A stretch of 64,000 bases of DNA from Paraspadella gotoi (Eukaryota; Chaetognatha). The stretch lies in the NCBI GenBank assembly GCA_051294375.1, contig CM119264.1:2534475-2598474 (forward strand), given 5' to 3'. This document shows positions 1-11,493 of this stretch, in pieces (position 1 is the stretch's first letter; each line of letters begins with the position of its first letter). Under the pieces are notes generated by a model. That model had not been told where the DNA came from. It saw only the letters and a program-made list of their open reading frames with translations, and searched no databases. The position numbers and the translations under genes were made by a program.

Positions 1-54
1 AATATAATAATAATTAATAATAATAATAATAATAATCATCATCATCATCATCAT
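1..54. repeat. (AAT)n/(ATC)n simple repeat
   Basis: Trinucleotide AAT units pass into ATC units at the very start of the window. The same AAT-to-ATC transition precedes the duplicated protease segment at about 19340-19455, which marks the outer end of that duplication. Confidence 0.85.
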
Positions 55-90
55 TTTCCTTACCTATACCCGACGTGAGCCATATCGGCT

Positions 91-1490
91 TCACGTGATC
101 ATCAAGTGAGTCTCACAGCCGAGTTGGGGCATCCCGCCGTAACCGTGGACAGCGACGACCGTCTTCTTGCCATCGCCTGGGATGGAGGAGGAGGAGGAGG
201 AGGAGGAGGAGAGGAGGAAGAGAGAGGAGGAGAAAGGAAAAAAGGAGGAGGAGGAGAAGGAAGAGGAAGGAGAAGGAGAAGAGCAGGAAAGGAGGAGGGG
301 GAGAGAAGAAGAGGAGGAGGAGGAGAAGGAAGAAGAGCAGGAAGAGGAGGAGGTGGAGAAGAGGAGGAGGAGGAGGAGAAGGATGAGAACTTTTTAAATC
401 AATTTTCTTAATGTACACAACGTTTTATGAATTGACTTTAAAATTCCAAAAACAAGAATCAGTCCCAGTTTTATCCTTTTGTCTGAAATCCGTCCTACTT
501 GAGTTATGCTATTGACTTCGCTTATTTAAAAATATACATTTAAATATTTTCACTTTTCTTTTAAAAATTTTTTTTTTCTTAATCATTGCCATTTTTTAAA
601 GATATTATTAGCCACCAATCTAATTAGAATCTTGTTAGAAAGTCATTTATTGAAAAGTCAAAATATCTAAAAGTCTGAACAGAAAAGGGTGGAGGTGATA
701 ATTTCTTATGGGATAAATGTTATCTATGATTCGTTACTGTTGAGGAATAAAAATATAGAGTATAATTGTAGGTTGTATGTTGTATAATGTATATATGTTG
801 CAATCATAACATTAATAAACTCCCCCTCCCTCTTTTCGCTCTCACCGATGTCCACAAAGACTGGACTTCCGCTCTGCCCGCCGTACGTGTCGGCCATGTA
901 GTAGATCCTATAGTCGGACACTGACTGGATCGGTCCGTCTATCTCCCACATGGTGCCGGGCAGCTTGTCCCCAGGATATCCGCAAGTGGACATCCGTTTG
1001 GCGGAGAGGGACGACGCCGACTGGGAGGACGTCCAAGGGAATCCGGTGATGTTGAGAGTTTTATCTGTTTGGAGGAGGAAAAGGTGAGGGGAGGTCGGTT
1101 GTGAGGTGAGAAGGTAAGGAGGTGAGAAAGTGAGTTTGTGAGGAAACGAAACTGTGACTGTGAATGGAAGGGATTTTCGTAAATACCTTTTAATTTTTGA
1201 TAAAGCATTAAGAATACCGTATCAATATTTACGTATTGTGTATCATGTAATACTTATTTTATTGCTTCGTCCTCCTTTGGTCGAATCCGTCAGATCTGAT
1301 TCCATCTCAATTTTTAAATCTAAATCCCGTTTTGTTTTTTTTAAATAAATCCTAAACATCGAAAAATCACAATCCCTCTTTCTCCGTCAGTCACGTGACC
1401 ACTCACCGGCGCCGCGGGCGTCGAACTTCTCCTTGAGGTAGACGGCGCCGATGTCGTGATTTGCGGCGCCGATCGATTTGTAGCGCGAAT
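91..1490 (-). CDS. V8-like secreted serine protease, copy A (3' exons, cut by a gap)
   Basis: Three exons of a chymotrypsin-fold, V8/glutamyl-endopeptidase-like protease read on minus. Exon 1407-1490 runs into the N gap and encodes NHDIGAVYL, the catalytic-Asp region. Exon 846-1064 encodes ITGFPW, CGYPGDKLPGTMWE and the catalytic-Ser motif YGGQSGSPVF. Exon 91-176 encodes VVAVHGYGG and ends at TGA 91-93. Splice sites are GCCG|GTGAGT to CAG and CATCG|GTGAGA to CCCAG, and the phases match at both junctions (1 then 2). The reading frame is intact, unlike the noisy copy at 19505-24829, which supplies the missing His and N-terminal exons. Such enzymes usually hydrolyse peptide bonds in the secretory or extracellular space; substrate preference cannot be read here. 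The (TCC)n tract on the sense strand directly precedes the last acceptor. Confidence 0.85.
182..390. repeat. (GGA)n purine-rich tract
   Basis: Imperfect GGA/GAA repeat on plus, which is a TCC/TTC tract on the protease sense strand. It lies in the last intron of protease copy A, ending five bases before its acceptor, and probably serves as the polypyrimidine tract. Charged Glu/Arg open frames across it are artefacts. It recurs, with indels, at about 19598-19802. Confidence 0.85.
391..845 (-). other. last intron of protease copy A; nothing else seen
   Basis: AT-rich sequence between the GGA tract and the serine exon. It has a counterpart at about 19815-20300 in the duplicate. No splice-flanked coding segment was seen. 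Confidence 0.6.
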
Positions 1491-1515
1491 NNNNNNNNNN
1501 NNNNNNNNNNNNNNN
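1491..1515. other. 25-N assembly gap
   Basis: A run of exactly 25 N cuts the catalytic-Asp exon of protease copy A. Sequence beyond the gap (1516 onward) does not continue the gene, whereas the duplicate at 20950-21000 does. The same 25-N length occurs at 24003 and 31169, so it looks like a scaffolding placeholder. Confidence 0.95.
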
Positions 1516-2062
1516 AAAATATCAAAGATTCCGGTTTAAAGAAAAGCAGAGATAATGCATCCTCAATAAATTTGCTGGCCAAGATTTATCGGAGTAATCC
1601 TTTGACCGGAGAAAATTACATTATAGAAATGATTAAGCTGGAAAATTCTAAACTAACCTATACTTCAGATTGGATTCGAATCATCATTAATTTTTTAAAA
1701 TGACATCCAGTTTTAGCCATACTTGAAAAAAAATTAAACATATTCATTTCATTTTTTAGTTAATTCATATTATGTTTAATTAGTGAACGTCATTTTCCGG
1801 TTAACAAAACTAATCAGGTTAATAAGGTAAAAGGATGACGAAGTATTTTTAATACAAAATCTAGACTACATAGAATGAATTGATGCGAGTGTAACAAAAT
1901 TAGTTTGTTAACCGATACTTATGAAAGCTTTATTATTAAAAATTTCTTCTATTTCGAACCCAAACGTCATACCCCTCCAGACTAGACGTCACTATTGTAA
2001 TAGCTAAAAAAAAATAAACCTTCCCACTATTAACTTGAAATACTTCGGGTAATCTTTCTTAC

Positions 2063-2158
2063 GGAAATTACGGCTCCAAAAGTAGGACCACCATCGAGTC
2101 TGTGATATGAACATGCCACATACAAGTCTGAGCGCCACTGAAGATCTCTCAAGAAATC
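2063..2158 (-). CDS. candidate 32-codon exon, unknown product
   Basis: Minus-strand segment flanked by a good acceptor (CTCCATCAG) and donor (TTTCC|GTAAGA), with a length divisible by three and one open frame (starts DFLRDLQWRSDLYV, ends GGPTFGAVIS). Its composition is more balanced than the surrounding AT-rich DNA. It lies downstream of the calnexin stop, so it belongs to another transcript or is chance. I do not recognise the sequence. Confidence 0.3.
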
Positions 2159-2279
2159 CTGATGGAGCGAAAATGCGAAAGGTAAAAAAAAAAAAAAACG
2201 CGTAAAAAGAGTAGCAAAGGCACTTGGCATGAGTGTCAACGTTGAGGGCGCTTTGCCGGCGGGAAGCGACTCGTCGCCT

Positions 2280-4110
2280 TTATCTGCGTCGATCGCCCAT
2301 GGCGGCCTTTATCCTTTCTTCTTCCTTTCGTCTCTCCCTCCTTTCGGGATTCTCCACGTTTTGATCGATGTCGCGTCGTCGGTCTTCGTCGTCGACGGCA
2401 CGTCCGGCGTAGGTTCGTCCGTCTTTTTCTCCGCCTGCGGCGACGGCAGTGTCGGCGCCGTCTTCGTCTTCGTCTCCGCCGCGCCGCGGCAGCAGCAGAA
2501 GATGATCAGGATGACGACCGGGTAAGGCGACGACGACGACGTAGACGAAACCAAAGATGGGATTCCGACGGCGATTGCGGGTAGAATATCGAAGATGATT
2601 CTCCTGCGGCGGCTGACGCCGCCCCCTCCTGTTTCAGCTTTCAACCTTCCACGTCTCGTCCGTCCAACTGTGGAAGAACATGAAGACTCGAGGTTGGAAT
2701 ACAGCTTATCACATCATCATCCCACAACTTCCAGTACTCTGGACTATCACTATCACCATCACCCCTCCTATCAACAACGGCGACGTTGCTCGGCCAAAGA
2801 TGAAATGTCGAAGGCGATATTCTCGCTTCATCGTCCAGAGTTCGAGTCCGATGGCGGCGAGGGTGTGATCCTCGAACGCCGATTCGCTTCTCGAAGTAGT
2901 CGCGGAGTTCTTTATCTTCGCGGCTTCCAGATTCCGCTGTAGCCGGATTGTTGATGAGTGGCGGTCGCCGATTTGCCCTAAGGCCGGATATCGATCATCG
3001 GGGCCGACAGGGGCCGCATCTGGCAGCGCTGACAGGCGGGTCCCACAGGGAGGCCTCCCAGTCCCGTTCCATTCGTCGTCCAATCGGCCGGTCTTTCCGC
3101 CGTGCTGCTCGGAATCAATGGGCCTCTTTCGTCCTCCAGCCAACCTTAAATAAATTCGCTATTAATGAAGACAAAAACAAAAAAAAAAGAACTAAACATT
3201 CTTAAGTGACGTCTCACCCTCGGGTTTGACGGCCGTTCCTCGTCGAGGATATCTGGGTGCGTCCTCGTCCCAATCATCGCTTGACTTGCATCGGGATCAT
3301 CAATCTTCCTCTCGCTCGTCCCAGTCCGCGGGTTTCTGTTTTGGATCGTGATCAATCTCCTCCGGGACGATGGCGGCCTCATGTCTTGAGCAGATGACCC
3401 CTGACGGAGGGTCAGCGTTGTCACTTCATTGGACGGTTATAAAATAATTTCAGGAGGACAAACTTACTTTGACAAGACGCTCCCGTCCACTGACATCTGG
3501 TAGGACGAGTCTCCATTGAGCACGAGCCTGGAGGACGTGCGTCTTTCCCACGTCTCGAAATATTTGGTGTGAAGGCAGTCGACCTTCTTGGCTGCTTCTC
3601 TCCACGGCGCCAGAGACTCGGATGGACGTGACGAAGGATGAAGTGGAACTTTTCCTCTGAAGCCGCAACGGTCGGACCGAACATGCATAGCTGAGGGGTT
3701 TTGTCGTGGAACTGTGTAGTCAGCGCCCTCCTCCACCCGAGGAGCAGCTTACGTTAGGCGCCGCGCAAGGTGTGCTCCCGTACTGGAACTTGACCCTCGT
3801 ACTAAAGACGACGGCTTGCCTTCGCGGGTCGAAAGGCGCGTCCAGTTTGGCGGCAATGTCGTGGTGCTTTGCCTTGTCGCGCATGACGAGGGCAAAGCGT
3901 CCGTCGAGGCGACCCCACCGACGTCGCCTCCACGCGCCAGCGTCCTTTCTAATTTGGCAGATGTCGTCGTCCACTCCGTCTTTGGACGCCGTCGAAGGCA
4001 CGAACCGCTTGAGGGCTCTGAAGACGAAAACGGCTCCGCAAAGATAATGCCAGGCCCCGTCCATTTTGGGCTCCACGTAGAGAGGTACTTCCGCACGGTG
4101 CGTTTCGTCA
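2280..4110 (-). CDS. CANX: calnexin (ER lectin chaperone), frameshifted
   Basis: Calnexin binds monoglucosylated N-glycans on nascent glycoproteins in the ER. Three exon blocks read on minus: 3468 to about 4110 (luminal lectin domain), 3218-3400 and 2280-3144. Lectin-domain matches are FAEPF, SKDGVDDDI, KAKHHDIAAKLDAPF, QFHDKTP, MFGP and EEKFHFILRHVHP. P-domain matches are KPADWDE, DDWDEDAP, KPEGWLEDE, ERPADW and SGIWKPRKIKN. Then come AIGLELWTM, a transmembrane segment (FVYVVVVALP then VVILIIFCCC) and a cytosolic tail with EKKTDEPTPDV and basic residues up to TAA at 2280-2282. Donors are TCAAA|GTAAGT (3468) and GAGG|GTGAGA (3218); acceptors are at 3400 and 3144. At least six one-base shifts are needed to follow the protein, so this is either a poorly polished true gene or a recent pseudogene. 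Sequence-wide indel noise favours the first. The 5' exon with the signal peptide was not found. Confidence 0.9.
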
Positions 4111-4679
4111 CCGTAAGCGGAAGCGAGAGCCAGCCAACGAGAAAATCATCAATAAGTTTGTGGAAATTATCCTTTGAGTAAATCTGCCATGTCGTCATTT
4201 TCTATCACAGTTATTACGCTAATTTGAAGATGGCGATAATTATAAATGAGAATGGTTCTATATATTACTTTTTCTTGAAAAAAACTAATTACGGGAGCAT
4301 AATCATTAATTAATTAATCTATAAAAAACAATTCCCGTTAAATTTGTTGCGAAAGAGAAAATATGTAATACAACTTTCTTTTTACAAGCGCGAAAAAATT
4401 ATTTTTCAATTACGCGCGACGTCTAGAACCTCCATTAATTACAACACTCAAACTTTAATTCACGATGGAACGGACTCCACGATGCGAGGGACGATGCGCT
4501 TCTACCTTTTCACTGGGAGCCGCCTTCCCTCGTGTTCACGGTAATTTCCTCCGATCCAGGGACACGTTCATTACAAGAAAATTCATAATGATTAAAAGAA
4601 AAAAAATACCGACGACCACGGTCACCGCGACGCGAAAAACGAGGTCGAAATCCGGAATCCGCTAGGTCCGTCTTTCCGT

Positions 4680-5060
4680 TGGGCCGATCGATACTTTACC
4701 CTCCTCGCCTTTTCCTTTTTTTTTTCTTTTTTTTTCGTAATTTCATATATTTTTTTCTTTGGCTCGAAAAACTGTTTTTGTGTCTCCACATGGCGACAGA
4801 CTCCGTATCAAGGCGGAGGCGGGAAATGACGGTAGGGCGAGGAGGAGGAGGAGGAAGAGGAAGAAGAGAGAAAAGAAAGGCGAAGGAGAGAAGAAAAGAA
4901 AGAGATATTTGTAATAAGAAGGGGCAAGAGGAAGAAGAAGGAAGATGAGTTAAGTCTGAAATAACGACAAGAAAGCTGGAAGGAAAGATAGAAGAAAAAG
5001 GAGGAGGAGGAGCAGGGAAGTGAAGTAGCAACGGTCACTCTTCTTTTTCGGTCTTCTTCT
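4680..5060. repeat. homopurine/homopyrimidine low-complexity block
   Basis: T-rich, then GGA/GAA/AAG-rich sequence. All open frames here are poly-Arg/Glu or poly-Ser/Phe artefacts. No gene is supported. Confidence 0.7.
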
Positions 5061-7560
5061 CCTTCTCTCCTTCCCATCCCTATTGAATGAGCGTGCTTAT
5101 TTATTATTAACATATACTTCTAAAATTTAAGGCTATGAGGAAAGAAAATAACTATTTAGTAGCTGTTTATCTTGTTATTATGATTTTTTTAAATTTACGT
5201 ATATTTAGGCCTCACTCTGCTTCTAATGTTTTTTTCTTTATTTTTTGATTTAAACCCACTTATATCATTCGGATGACTATAGTATATTGTAAATATATAA
5301 TATGAGGTCCAGAAATAATTAGATCAGCTTATGATGAAAATGGAATACACTAGTTAAATTCTGTTATAAACCCAGTTCATAGATTCCTGTTTCTACTTGG
5401 CCCACTTGACTTTTCCTTTCAATTCCTAGATGAGAGCAAGCACATGCACTATTAAGTTTGCATGTTAATGAGACTTTACCTTCACCTTTCTCTCTTTAAT
5501 TTCTTTTCTTTTCAAAGTCTTATCTATCTCTCTCTTTTCGCTATGATGAAAATTGGAAAAACCTGGGTTCCTCTGAAAGGTTGCAAAACGTCACGACTAC
5601 GCCAGGCGCACTTTCTCTCTCTCTCTCTCCTTCTCTCTCTCTCTCTCTCTCTGCTGTTCTTCTCCCCCCAAGGCATATTAGAAAAAAGGCTCTGAAAGGA
5701 CATTCTCGCAATGGCAACGCTTCCATTTGATTCCAGCACTGGACAGTAACGGTGACGAATGAGGTTTTGACCTTCCGTGTGTGCGCCGTTGTCTCGCCAG
5801 ATTCGAAATTCCGTTTTTCCAAATTGAATGTGGTGGTCGCGTATATGGAGAAAAATGAAGGATGGGAAAAGGATTAATTCTTTTGTCCTAATGGGATTTG
5901 GCAATGGATCACTTATTTAACCTTGCTGTGCCAGTGTGCACTGTTGAACTTTGTTCTGGCTGTTTTTAACATGATAAAAATTCTGTATACTACAATATTC
6001 TAAGTACATAGAGGACTACATCAACGCCAACGCATCTCTCATGCTTATGATTTCTTTTCAGTCTGCTTCTTACTTCTTAGAACCTGTACGTTTTTTCGAA
6101 TTCCGTTAACGGATGTGGGTCAGACGACAAGTCGAAGGACGAGAAGTTCGTGTCTTGGAAATATTAGAATTTTGGAAATTACGCCAGAAAGTTTAAAACC
6201 ACCACTGCTGAACTGTTATAAAGTTACTGAATATTAATTATTCAAATCAGTAAGAATTATAGTTTTACGTTGAATATGCAAAGTGATAAAATTTTCGTAA
6301 ATAACCAACGACAACTCAAAAAGAATAAATCAATCACGAAATCAATTTTAGGTTACAAAATATATTGGAGTTGGCAAAACTTATTCATTATGTGACTAAT
6401 TATTGAAAGAAATAAAAAAGACATCGAAAACATTGTAAGAAAATGTACATTTAAATTCGCGTATTTCCGACTCCCCGACGAGCCGAACTGGGTTCGACTG
6501 TGAAAAAAAAATACAAAAACGGCTCACCTAAAATTTTCAAAAGTTATTTGTTCGATTGTCGATTGTTGGAAAACGAGTTATTTGGTTTCTGATGGCGATA
6601 GTAATAAATCACCCGCGAATATGATACTTATATATTTATTAAATTATACTGATTAATAAGTTCATATCAGATGAAAAGAGTTACGAAACTTATTTACTTT
6701 TTCACGCTTATCGTATAAAAATAATCAAAAATGACGTTAAAAATTGCCCAAATTGATCTATTAGATTTCATGTCGTAATAAATTGAGGAAAACCTAAAAA
6801 AACCCGCAAAACCGTAGGTGATCACTCATGACTCAAAAAATGTGTCAGCGAGTCATCAATATCATCTGATCATACTTATTCCTTTTTTTCCCCTTTTTCA
6901 CTACATTTAATTTTTCCCTTTTTTAAATCTTTGGTTTATCGTTTAATTCTCAATGCTTGGTCGCCAAGCTTGGTTTTTGAACACATTTGGGTGCCAATCA
7001 GAGTTTTAAACAAATTGTAGTTTCAACGTTATCGATTCTCCGACTTAATTTTTTTGTACCACGGTAAATCCGAATAGAAAAAAAAAAAAGGGAAAAAAAC
7101 GCTCCCCCGTAGATCTTCAAGTTTGATAAAATGATCTGTCGACGAACTGATCAAAATGTTTGCAATTACTTTTCGAATCTTATTATAAAAAAAGAAAGGA
7201 TGAAGACTTTAAAGGCACACACGCCGCTCTATCTTCTCTTTCATCACAATCTTAGTCCTGAGGGAAAGACTTTTTATTTTCTTTTATCGCCAACAAAAGA
7301 AATTAAAAAAAAAAAAGGATTTCGTAAAGAATAAAAAAAGGAGAAAAGAAAAGCGAAATTTGAATCGCGATTCGAATTTTTGATTTTCGCCTTTGGTGAT
7401 TGGTGATTAACACACGAGTGATTAACTTGGGTGATCGTCGCGACACTCGGAATGGGGAAGGCGTTGGAGAGAACTTTACTTCACTTGATCTCTTTCTTCT
7501 ACTTAAAGACTATCAACCGAATTTATTTGTAATAATTATTTTTTCGATTAAGGATAATTA
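5061..7560. other. AT-rich stretch without a supported gene
   Basis: Contains a (CT)n tract at about 5611-5653 and poly-A/T runs. A short DYINAN-encoding stretch near 6016-6035 was considered and not accepted. Nothing else was resolved. Confidence 0.5.
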
Positions 7561-7596
7561 ATTAAAAAAAAAAATATAACCTCTCAAGATGCCTCG

Positions 7597-7687
7597 CTGA
7601 CAGTCGAATTCGCCTTCGGCACCTGATTTTCTTCGCCGTCGCTTTTTATTCTTTCGTCGCTTCAACAAAAGGCGAATTCGCTGTCAG
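7597..7687. repeat. 20-bp inverted repeat (hairpin, ~50-nt loop)
   Basis: The arm at 7597-7616 is the reverse complement of 7669-7687 apart from one extra T, both containing CGAATTCGCC. The loop is pyrimidine-rich. It could be a cruciform, an RNA hairpin or the ends of a tiny deleted element. No coding context is evident. Confidence 0.7.
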
Positions 7688-7689
7688 GA

Positions 7690-7760
7690 AACGACGGACG
7701 ACGCGACGACGACAACGACGACGTCGAACGAACGAGCGACGACGACGACGACAACGTCCG
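7690..7760. repeat. (GAC)n-rich simple repeat
   Basis: Imperfect GAC/AAC trinucleotide array. Similar arrays occur at 10285-10390, 18297-18320, 25736-25785 and 37160-37200. Confidence 0.7.
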
Positions 7761-7814
7761 CCCTTAGGGTCACAGACTCGTCTGAAAGACAATTTCCAAT
7801 TTGGGTAAGAGTTC

Positions 7815-8165
7815 TTTCCGCTAGGAAAAGAGCGCGCGGTCTTGAAGACGTGTGGTCTAAAAGGCGAGGGCAGTCTTAAATGCGTTTGGTCTTGAAAGGC
7901 CGTGTGGTCTTAAAGGCATATAGTCCTCAAGACGTGTCAATGGATCGGTCTTAAAGTAGTCTTAAAACTAAGAGATACTTAAAGGCGCCCGTGATCTTAA
8001 GATGTGATGTCGTAAAGATACGTGTCCAAATGGTGTGTCGTGTCTTAAAGCAGCACAATCCTAATTACTTAACGGATGCAACCGCCCAGTCCTAAGTCCG
8101 CTGCTGAATGTAAAGGGCGCGCAGTCTAAAAGACGCGCGGTCTTAAAGGGCTCAAACTCGATGAC
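7815..8165 (+). repeat. degenerate minisatellite, unit about GGTCTTAAAGGCGTGT
   Basis: At least fifteen diverged copies of a roughly 16-20-bp unit built around GGTCTTAAA with variable spacers such as GACGTGT or GGCGCGC. No open frame runs through it. Confidence 0.7.
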
Positions 8166-8169
8166 AAAT

Positions 8170-9540
8170 GGTCTTTTTCTTCTCGCGTTTAGAAATTTGA
8201 AAATGGGGCTGACGTAGCCGAAGATTAGTTTCGACTACAACGGACATTCGCCTACGACGAGCGATCGTCGCAGGCCTTTGCCATTCTCCATTAAAAAATG
8301 TTTAATCTCTACGATTAAAGTTTTACAAAATTAAAAACTTGTTTCTCGAAAAAAATCAAGTTTTGCGGAAACAACGGATGAAAGACGGGCAAAATTATAG
8401 ATTGCACTCCGGTGATTATCATTTTTTAAAATATATCGAAATTTATAAATACGTTGGTGATTGATTATGCTTCGCATTTCCTACGGAACAAAATTTTTTT
8501 TGAAGAATACATTAAGATCTAATCATTTATTCCGTTCTTCCTTCCCTTAATTGCGCGAAAAATTCAATTAACAAACCTGGAACACGAAAAGACAACGCAG
8601 CACTTCCGCTGAAAAATACAAGCTTCCGCGGTGACAGCGCTCGAGCGGGAAAAAAGAAAGTTCGTGACAGGAAACGACGGGAAGAACAAAAGGCTGCTTT
8701 CGAAAATCATTAAAAAAAATGGAGTGAAAAAAAAACACATTAAGAAAATAATTGAAAAACGAGATTAAAATTATTTCTGTCCGGTGCATTGATATAACCT
8801 CTAAAGCAAGGCGATTAATTTCAACACCCATGTATGGGGAAAAAGAAGTCCCATTAAGTTTTTGATACCCGAGACCTAACTCGACTCTCGAGTCATTGAG
8901 GAAGATTGGTTTTTAGCCGGGCCAGAGTGTGGGGGGGGGGAGAGAGGGGGGTTACAGCGGCCAAAATTATTGCTGGTTGGAGAGATTTGTTATAGTGAGA
9001 GTTAGATCGGATGTATGTTGGATGTGGGACTTCTAAGAGAAGTAAAGGTTATCCTCTCTCAGAAGCGAGGTTGGGGTATCTGGTTGGAGAGGAGAGAGAA
9101 CTCAAAAATATGACCTCGCCCTCTCCCTTTAGAATACCGGCGATTATGTTTATGGATGCCATATTAGAGGATTAAACCGAAGATGCGAGGAGAAGGGAGA
9201 GAGAGAAAAGAAGAAACCTTGGAGAAGTGATGCGATATAGCAGGAGAGAGACGTCACGCGTACACGAAAGAGAGAGAGAGCAGAGAGAGAAAGGAAGAGA
9301 GATGAGAGAGCAGAGAATGAGAGATGAGAGTGGGAACAAGGCGGCCAAAATACCCATTTGGTTTTAGAGACAGACGGACACCGGCGCGACAGAGAGGAAA
9401 GATAAGAAAGACTGCACATAGCGAAGACGTTAGCTTTGGTTTTCAAAAATAGTTTGAACAACGTAAATTTTTTTTTAACATTAAAATCAAAGACGAAAAA
9501 TTTTTTTTTTTAGAAAAAAATATCGGAATTCAGTCAATAA
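8170..9540. other. no supported gene; purine-rich patch at 9185-9335
   Basis: AT-rich sequence with a G9 run near 8931 and a GAGA-rich patch at 9185-9335. No splice-flanked coding segment was convincing. Confidence 0.5.
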
Positions 9541-9624
9541 CATCATCGACGAACGACATCTCCCTGTCGACGTTGCTGCTGCTGCTACTGGCTGCTGCGG
9601 CAACAACTCGGCGACTACAAATTG
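9541..9624 (+). CDS. candidate signal-peptide exon (start codon not seen)
   Basis: The plus frame encodes STLLLLLLAAAATTRR followed by a donor (CAAATTG|GTAAAC). The hydrophobic core with small residues resembles a signal peptide. No ATG is in frame immediately upstream, so the start may be lost to an indel or lie in another exon. It is placed ahead of the coiled-coil-like and fibrinogen-domain exons on the same strand and may be their leader. Linkage is inferred only. Confidence 0.3.
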
Positions 9625-10102
9625 GTAAACAAAAACAAATTATAACGTTAATATCGATTTTTTCTAAACATACCAGTTAGTTTTTTTTCCATTATTTTTT
9701 CTCCTTTGTTTTAACTTCTATATTTTTCCTTTCTTTATCTCTGCTTCTATTTTTATTCTGTTTTCCTCCATCCATTCCATTCTGTTTTTCGGTTTTCAAA
9801 TAGAGCGACTTTTTCACGCTCATTTTTTTTCTGCTCCGGAATGAGTTTTCAATCATATGCTATTTTTTTCTCCTAACACTCGACGTATTTTGTCTTCCAC
9901 CCCATCCCCGTCCATTCCCGGGTCCATTCTCGGTCCGATCCCGGTTCGATCTTCCTGTCCCGAATCCGGCGCTATAACGTCCAGTCCCAACTTTGATCTA
10001 TGTTTTCGATTCTGACTTCCGTCTTCAAGCGGGCACTAACGTTTTAGTAAGGGATATGGAATCAATGTGGCTAAATATAATTTGCAATAATTCATTTTCC
10101 CC

Positions 10103-10110
10103 TCTCTCTC

Positions 10111-10146
<36 letters not shown>

Positions 10147-10160
10147 CTCTCTCTCTTCTC

Positions 10161-10196
<36 letters not shown>
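10103..10196 (+). repeat. (CT)n microsatellite ending in a splice acceptor
   Basis: Nearly pure CT dinucleotides ending in CTCTCAG, directly before an open segment starting at 10198. Confidence 0.85.
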
Positions 10197-10197
<1 letters not shown>

Positions 10198-10199
<2 letters not shown>

Positions 10200-10525
10200 C
10201 CACCCTCATCCGCCACGTCACCCTCCTGGGTGCGACTTCTCTCTGCGGAGACGAAAAAAGTTTCCTTCTTGAGGGACCAAACGACGACAACGACGACGAC
10301 GCGACGACGACGACAACCGACGACGACGACGACGACGACACCGGACGACGACGACGACGACGACGAGACTACGACGGCGACGGACGGAGGGACGACCGAC
10401 TTCAACTCCCCCGCCAGGATTGTTTGACTCTTTCCCACCCGTTTGTCGCCTCCGATGCCGAGAATGAGATCATTCGAAAAAAAGGCGGGGGAAATCCGAT
10501 CCCGAAGAAGGACAAGAAAATGTGA
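10198..10525 (+). CDS. candidate exon, acidic Asp/Thr-rich, unknown product
   Basis: After the (CT)n acceptor, one frame stays open for 109 codons to TGA at 10523-10525. It begins TTLIRHVTLLGATSLCGDEK and then passes through a GAC-repeat region encoding Asp, Thr and Arg runs. The first 30 codons look like ordinary protein; the rest is low complexity. A donor inside the segment cannot be excluded, so it may be an internal exon of the downstream fibrinogen-domain gene or a terminal exon of its own. Confidence 0.3.
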
Positions 10526-11490
10526 AAGAATAGAGAAGGATATATTTAAAAATTATGTATATTAATTTGAGTTTATAAAATAATTCAAAATTAATTAAAA
10601 CCCTCTTTTGACAGTTTCATTTTCATGAGGTCACATATTCCATTTTCGGGCTTTAAATATTATCTAACGCCTATCTATCACTTGGCTTAAATTTTGGCCA
10701 AAAAGTTTAAACTTATTTTCCAATCACGTTCAATTCTGTAAATATACTTTCGATTAATTAAATAATTAATAATTAATTGATAATTAATAATTAATTAATT
10801 AATAATTAATAATAATTAATATTAATAATTATTAATTTATTAATTAATAGTTTTTACCTTTAATTCCTCCTGTAAGGCAGAATCGAAAAATTCTCCGTCG
10901 CTATGCAAGTAACCGTTTTCGTTTGGGAGCAGACGGCGTTTGAAGTCGGTTGCGCCGCTAACACAAAAAGGACATCGACGATGAAAACGACCGACGACGA
11001 CCGAATCTCAAGAGGAAATTAGGACAAAAAAGATGAAAATTCAAATCGGGATTATCTGACGCCTCTGACGGTGAGAAATCTGAGAGTAAAATCAGCTTTT
11101 TATTGTTTAAAAGCTACATTTAACATTAAATTATACAGCTTAGCTAACAGCCAGCGATGTTCTCATATCTTATCAGTTTGATGAAATTGGTAATACCAAA
11201 TTATGACACTGAAGATCGCGGCTGCTTCTTCATTTTGTTATTATGTCACACCGGAAACAAAGACTAAATTTTTGAATTAAAGCTTTTTTATACAATCTTG
11301 CTACATTCACATTATTTTAATTTTCGTTTAAATCATAGTTTATTAACTTCATATCCAACATTCATTTTTGACACCCGACTTGAAACGAAAGATTACGAGT
11401 ATGGCAACGTATTATACAATAGACTTTATTTAATTCTTCAGTTGACTTCACTTGACTCCTCTTCCCTCTTCAATTCCTTCCTCGATCCTT
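10526..11490. other. AT-rich, no supported gene
   Basis: Contains an (ATTA)n-rich patch at about 10750-10850 and a moderately GC-rich patch at 10890-11030 that I could not resolve into an exon. Confidence 0.5.
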
Positions 11491-11493
11491 CAG

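Noticed and set aside
1516-1703. Plus open frame of about 60 residues after the gap.
   Set aside because: AT-rich codon use, no splice or start evidence, and no recognisable family.
4575-4670. Minus frame with a hydrophobic run (VAVTVVVGIFFLLIIM) that could be the missing calnexin signal peptide.
   Set aside because: No start codon in the right place, no donor toward the calnexin exons, and it reads through to a stop without a join.
4820-5110. Arg/Glu-rich and Ser/Phe-rich frames.
   Set aside because: Low-complexity purine tract.
5540-5825. Partly open minus frames (VQCWNQMEALPLRECPFR and an overlapping frame) near a (CT)n tract.
   Set aside because: No consistent splice sites, two frames equally open, no family resemblance.
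6010-6055. A short stretch encoding IEDYINANASL resembles the DYINANY motif of protein tyrosine phosphatases.
   Set aside because: Only about ten residues match, the conserved Tyr is absent, there is no clear donor, and no other phosphatase motif is found nearby.
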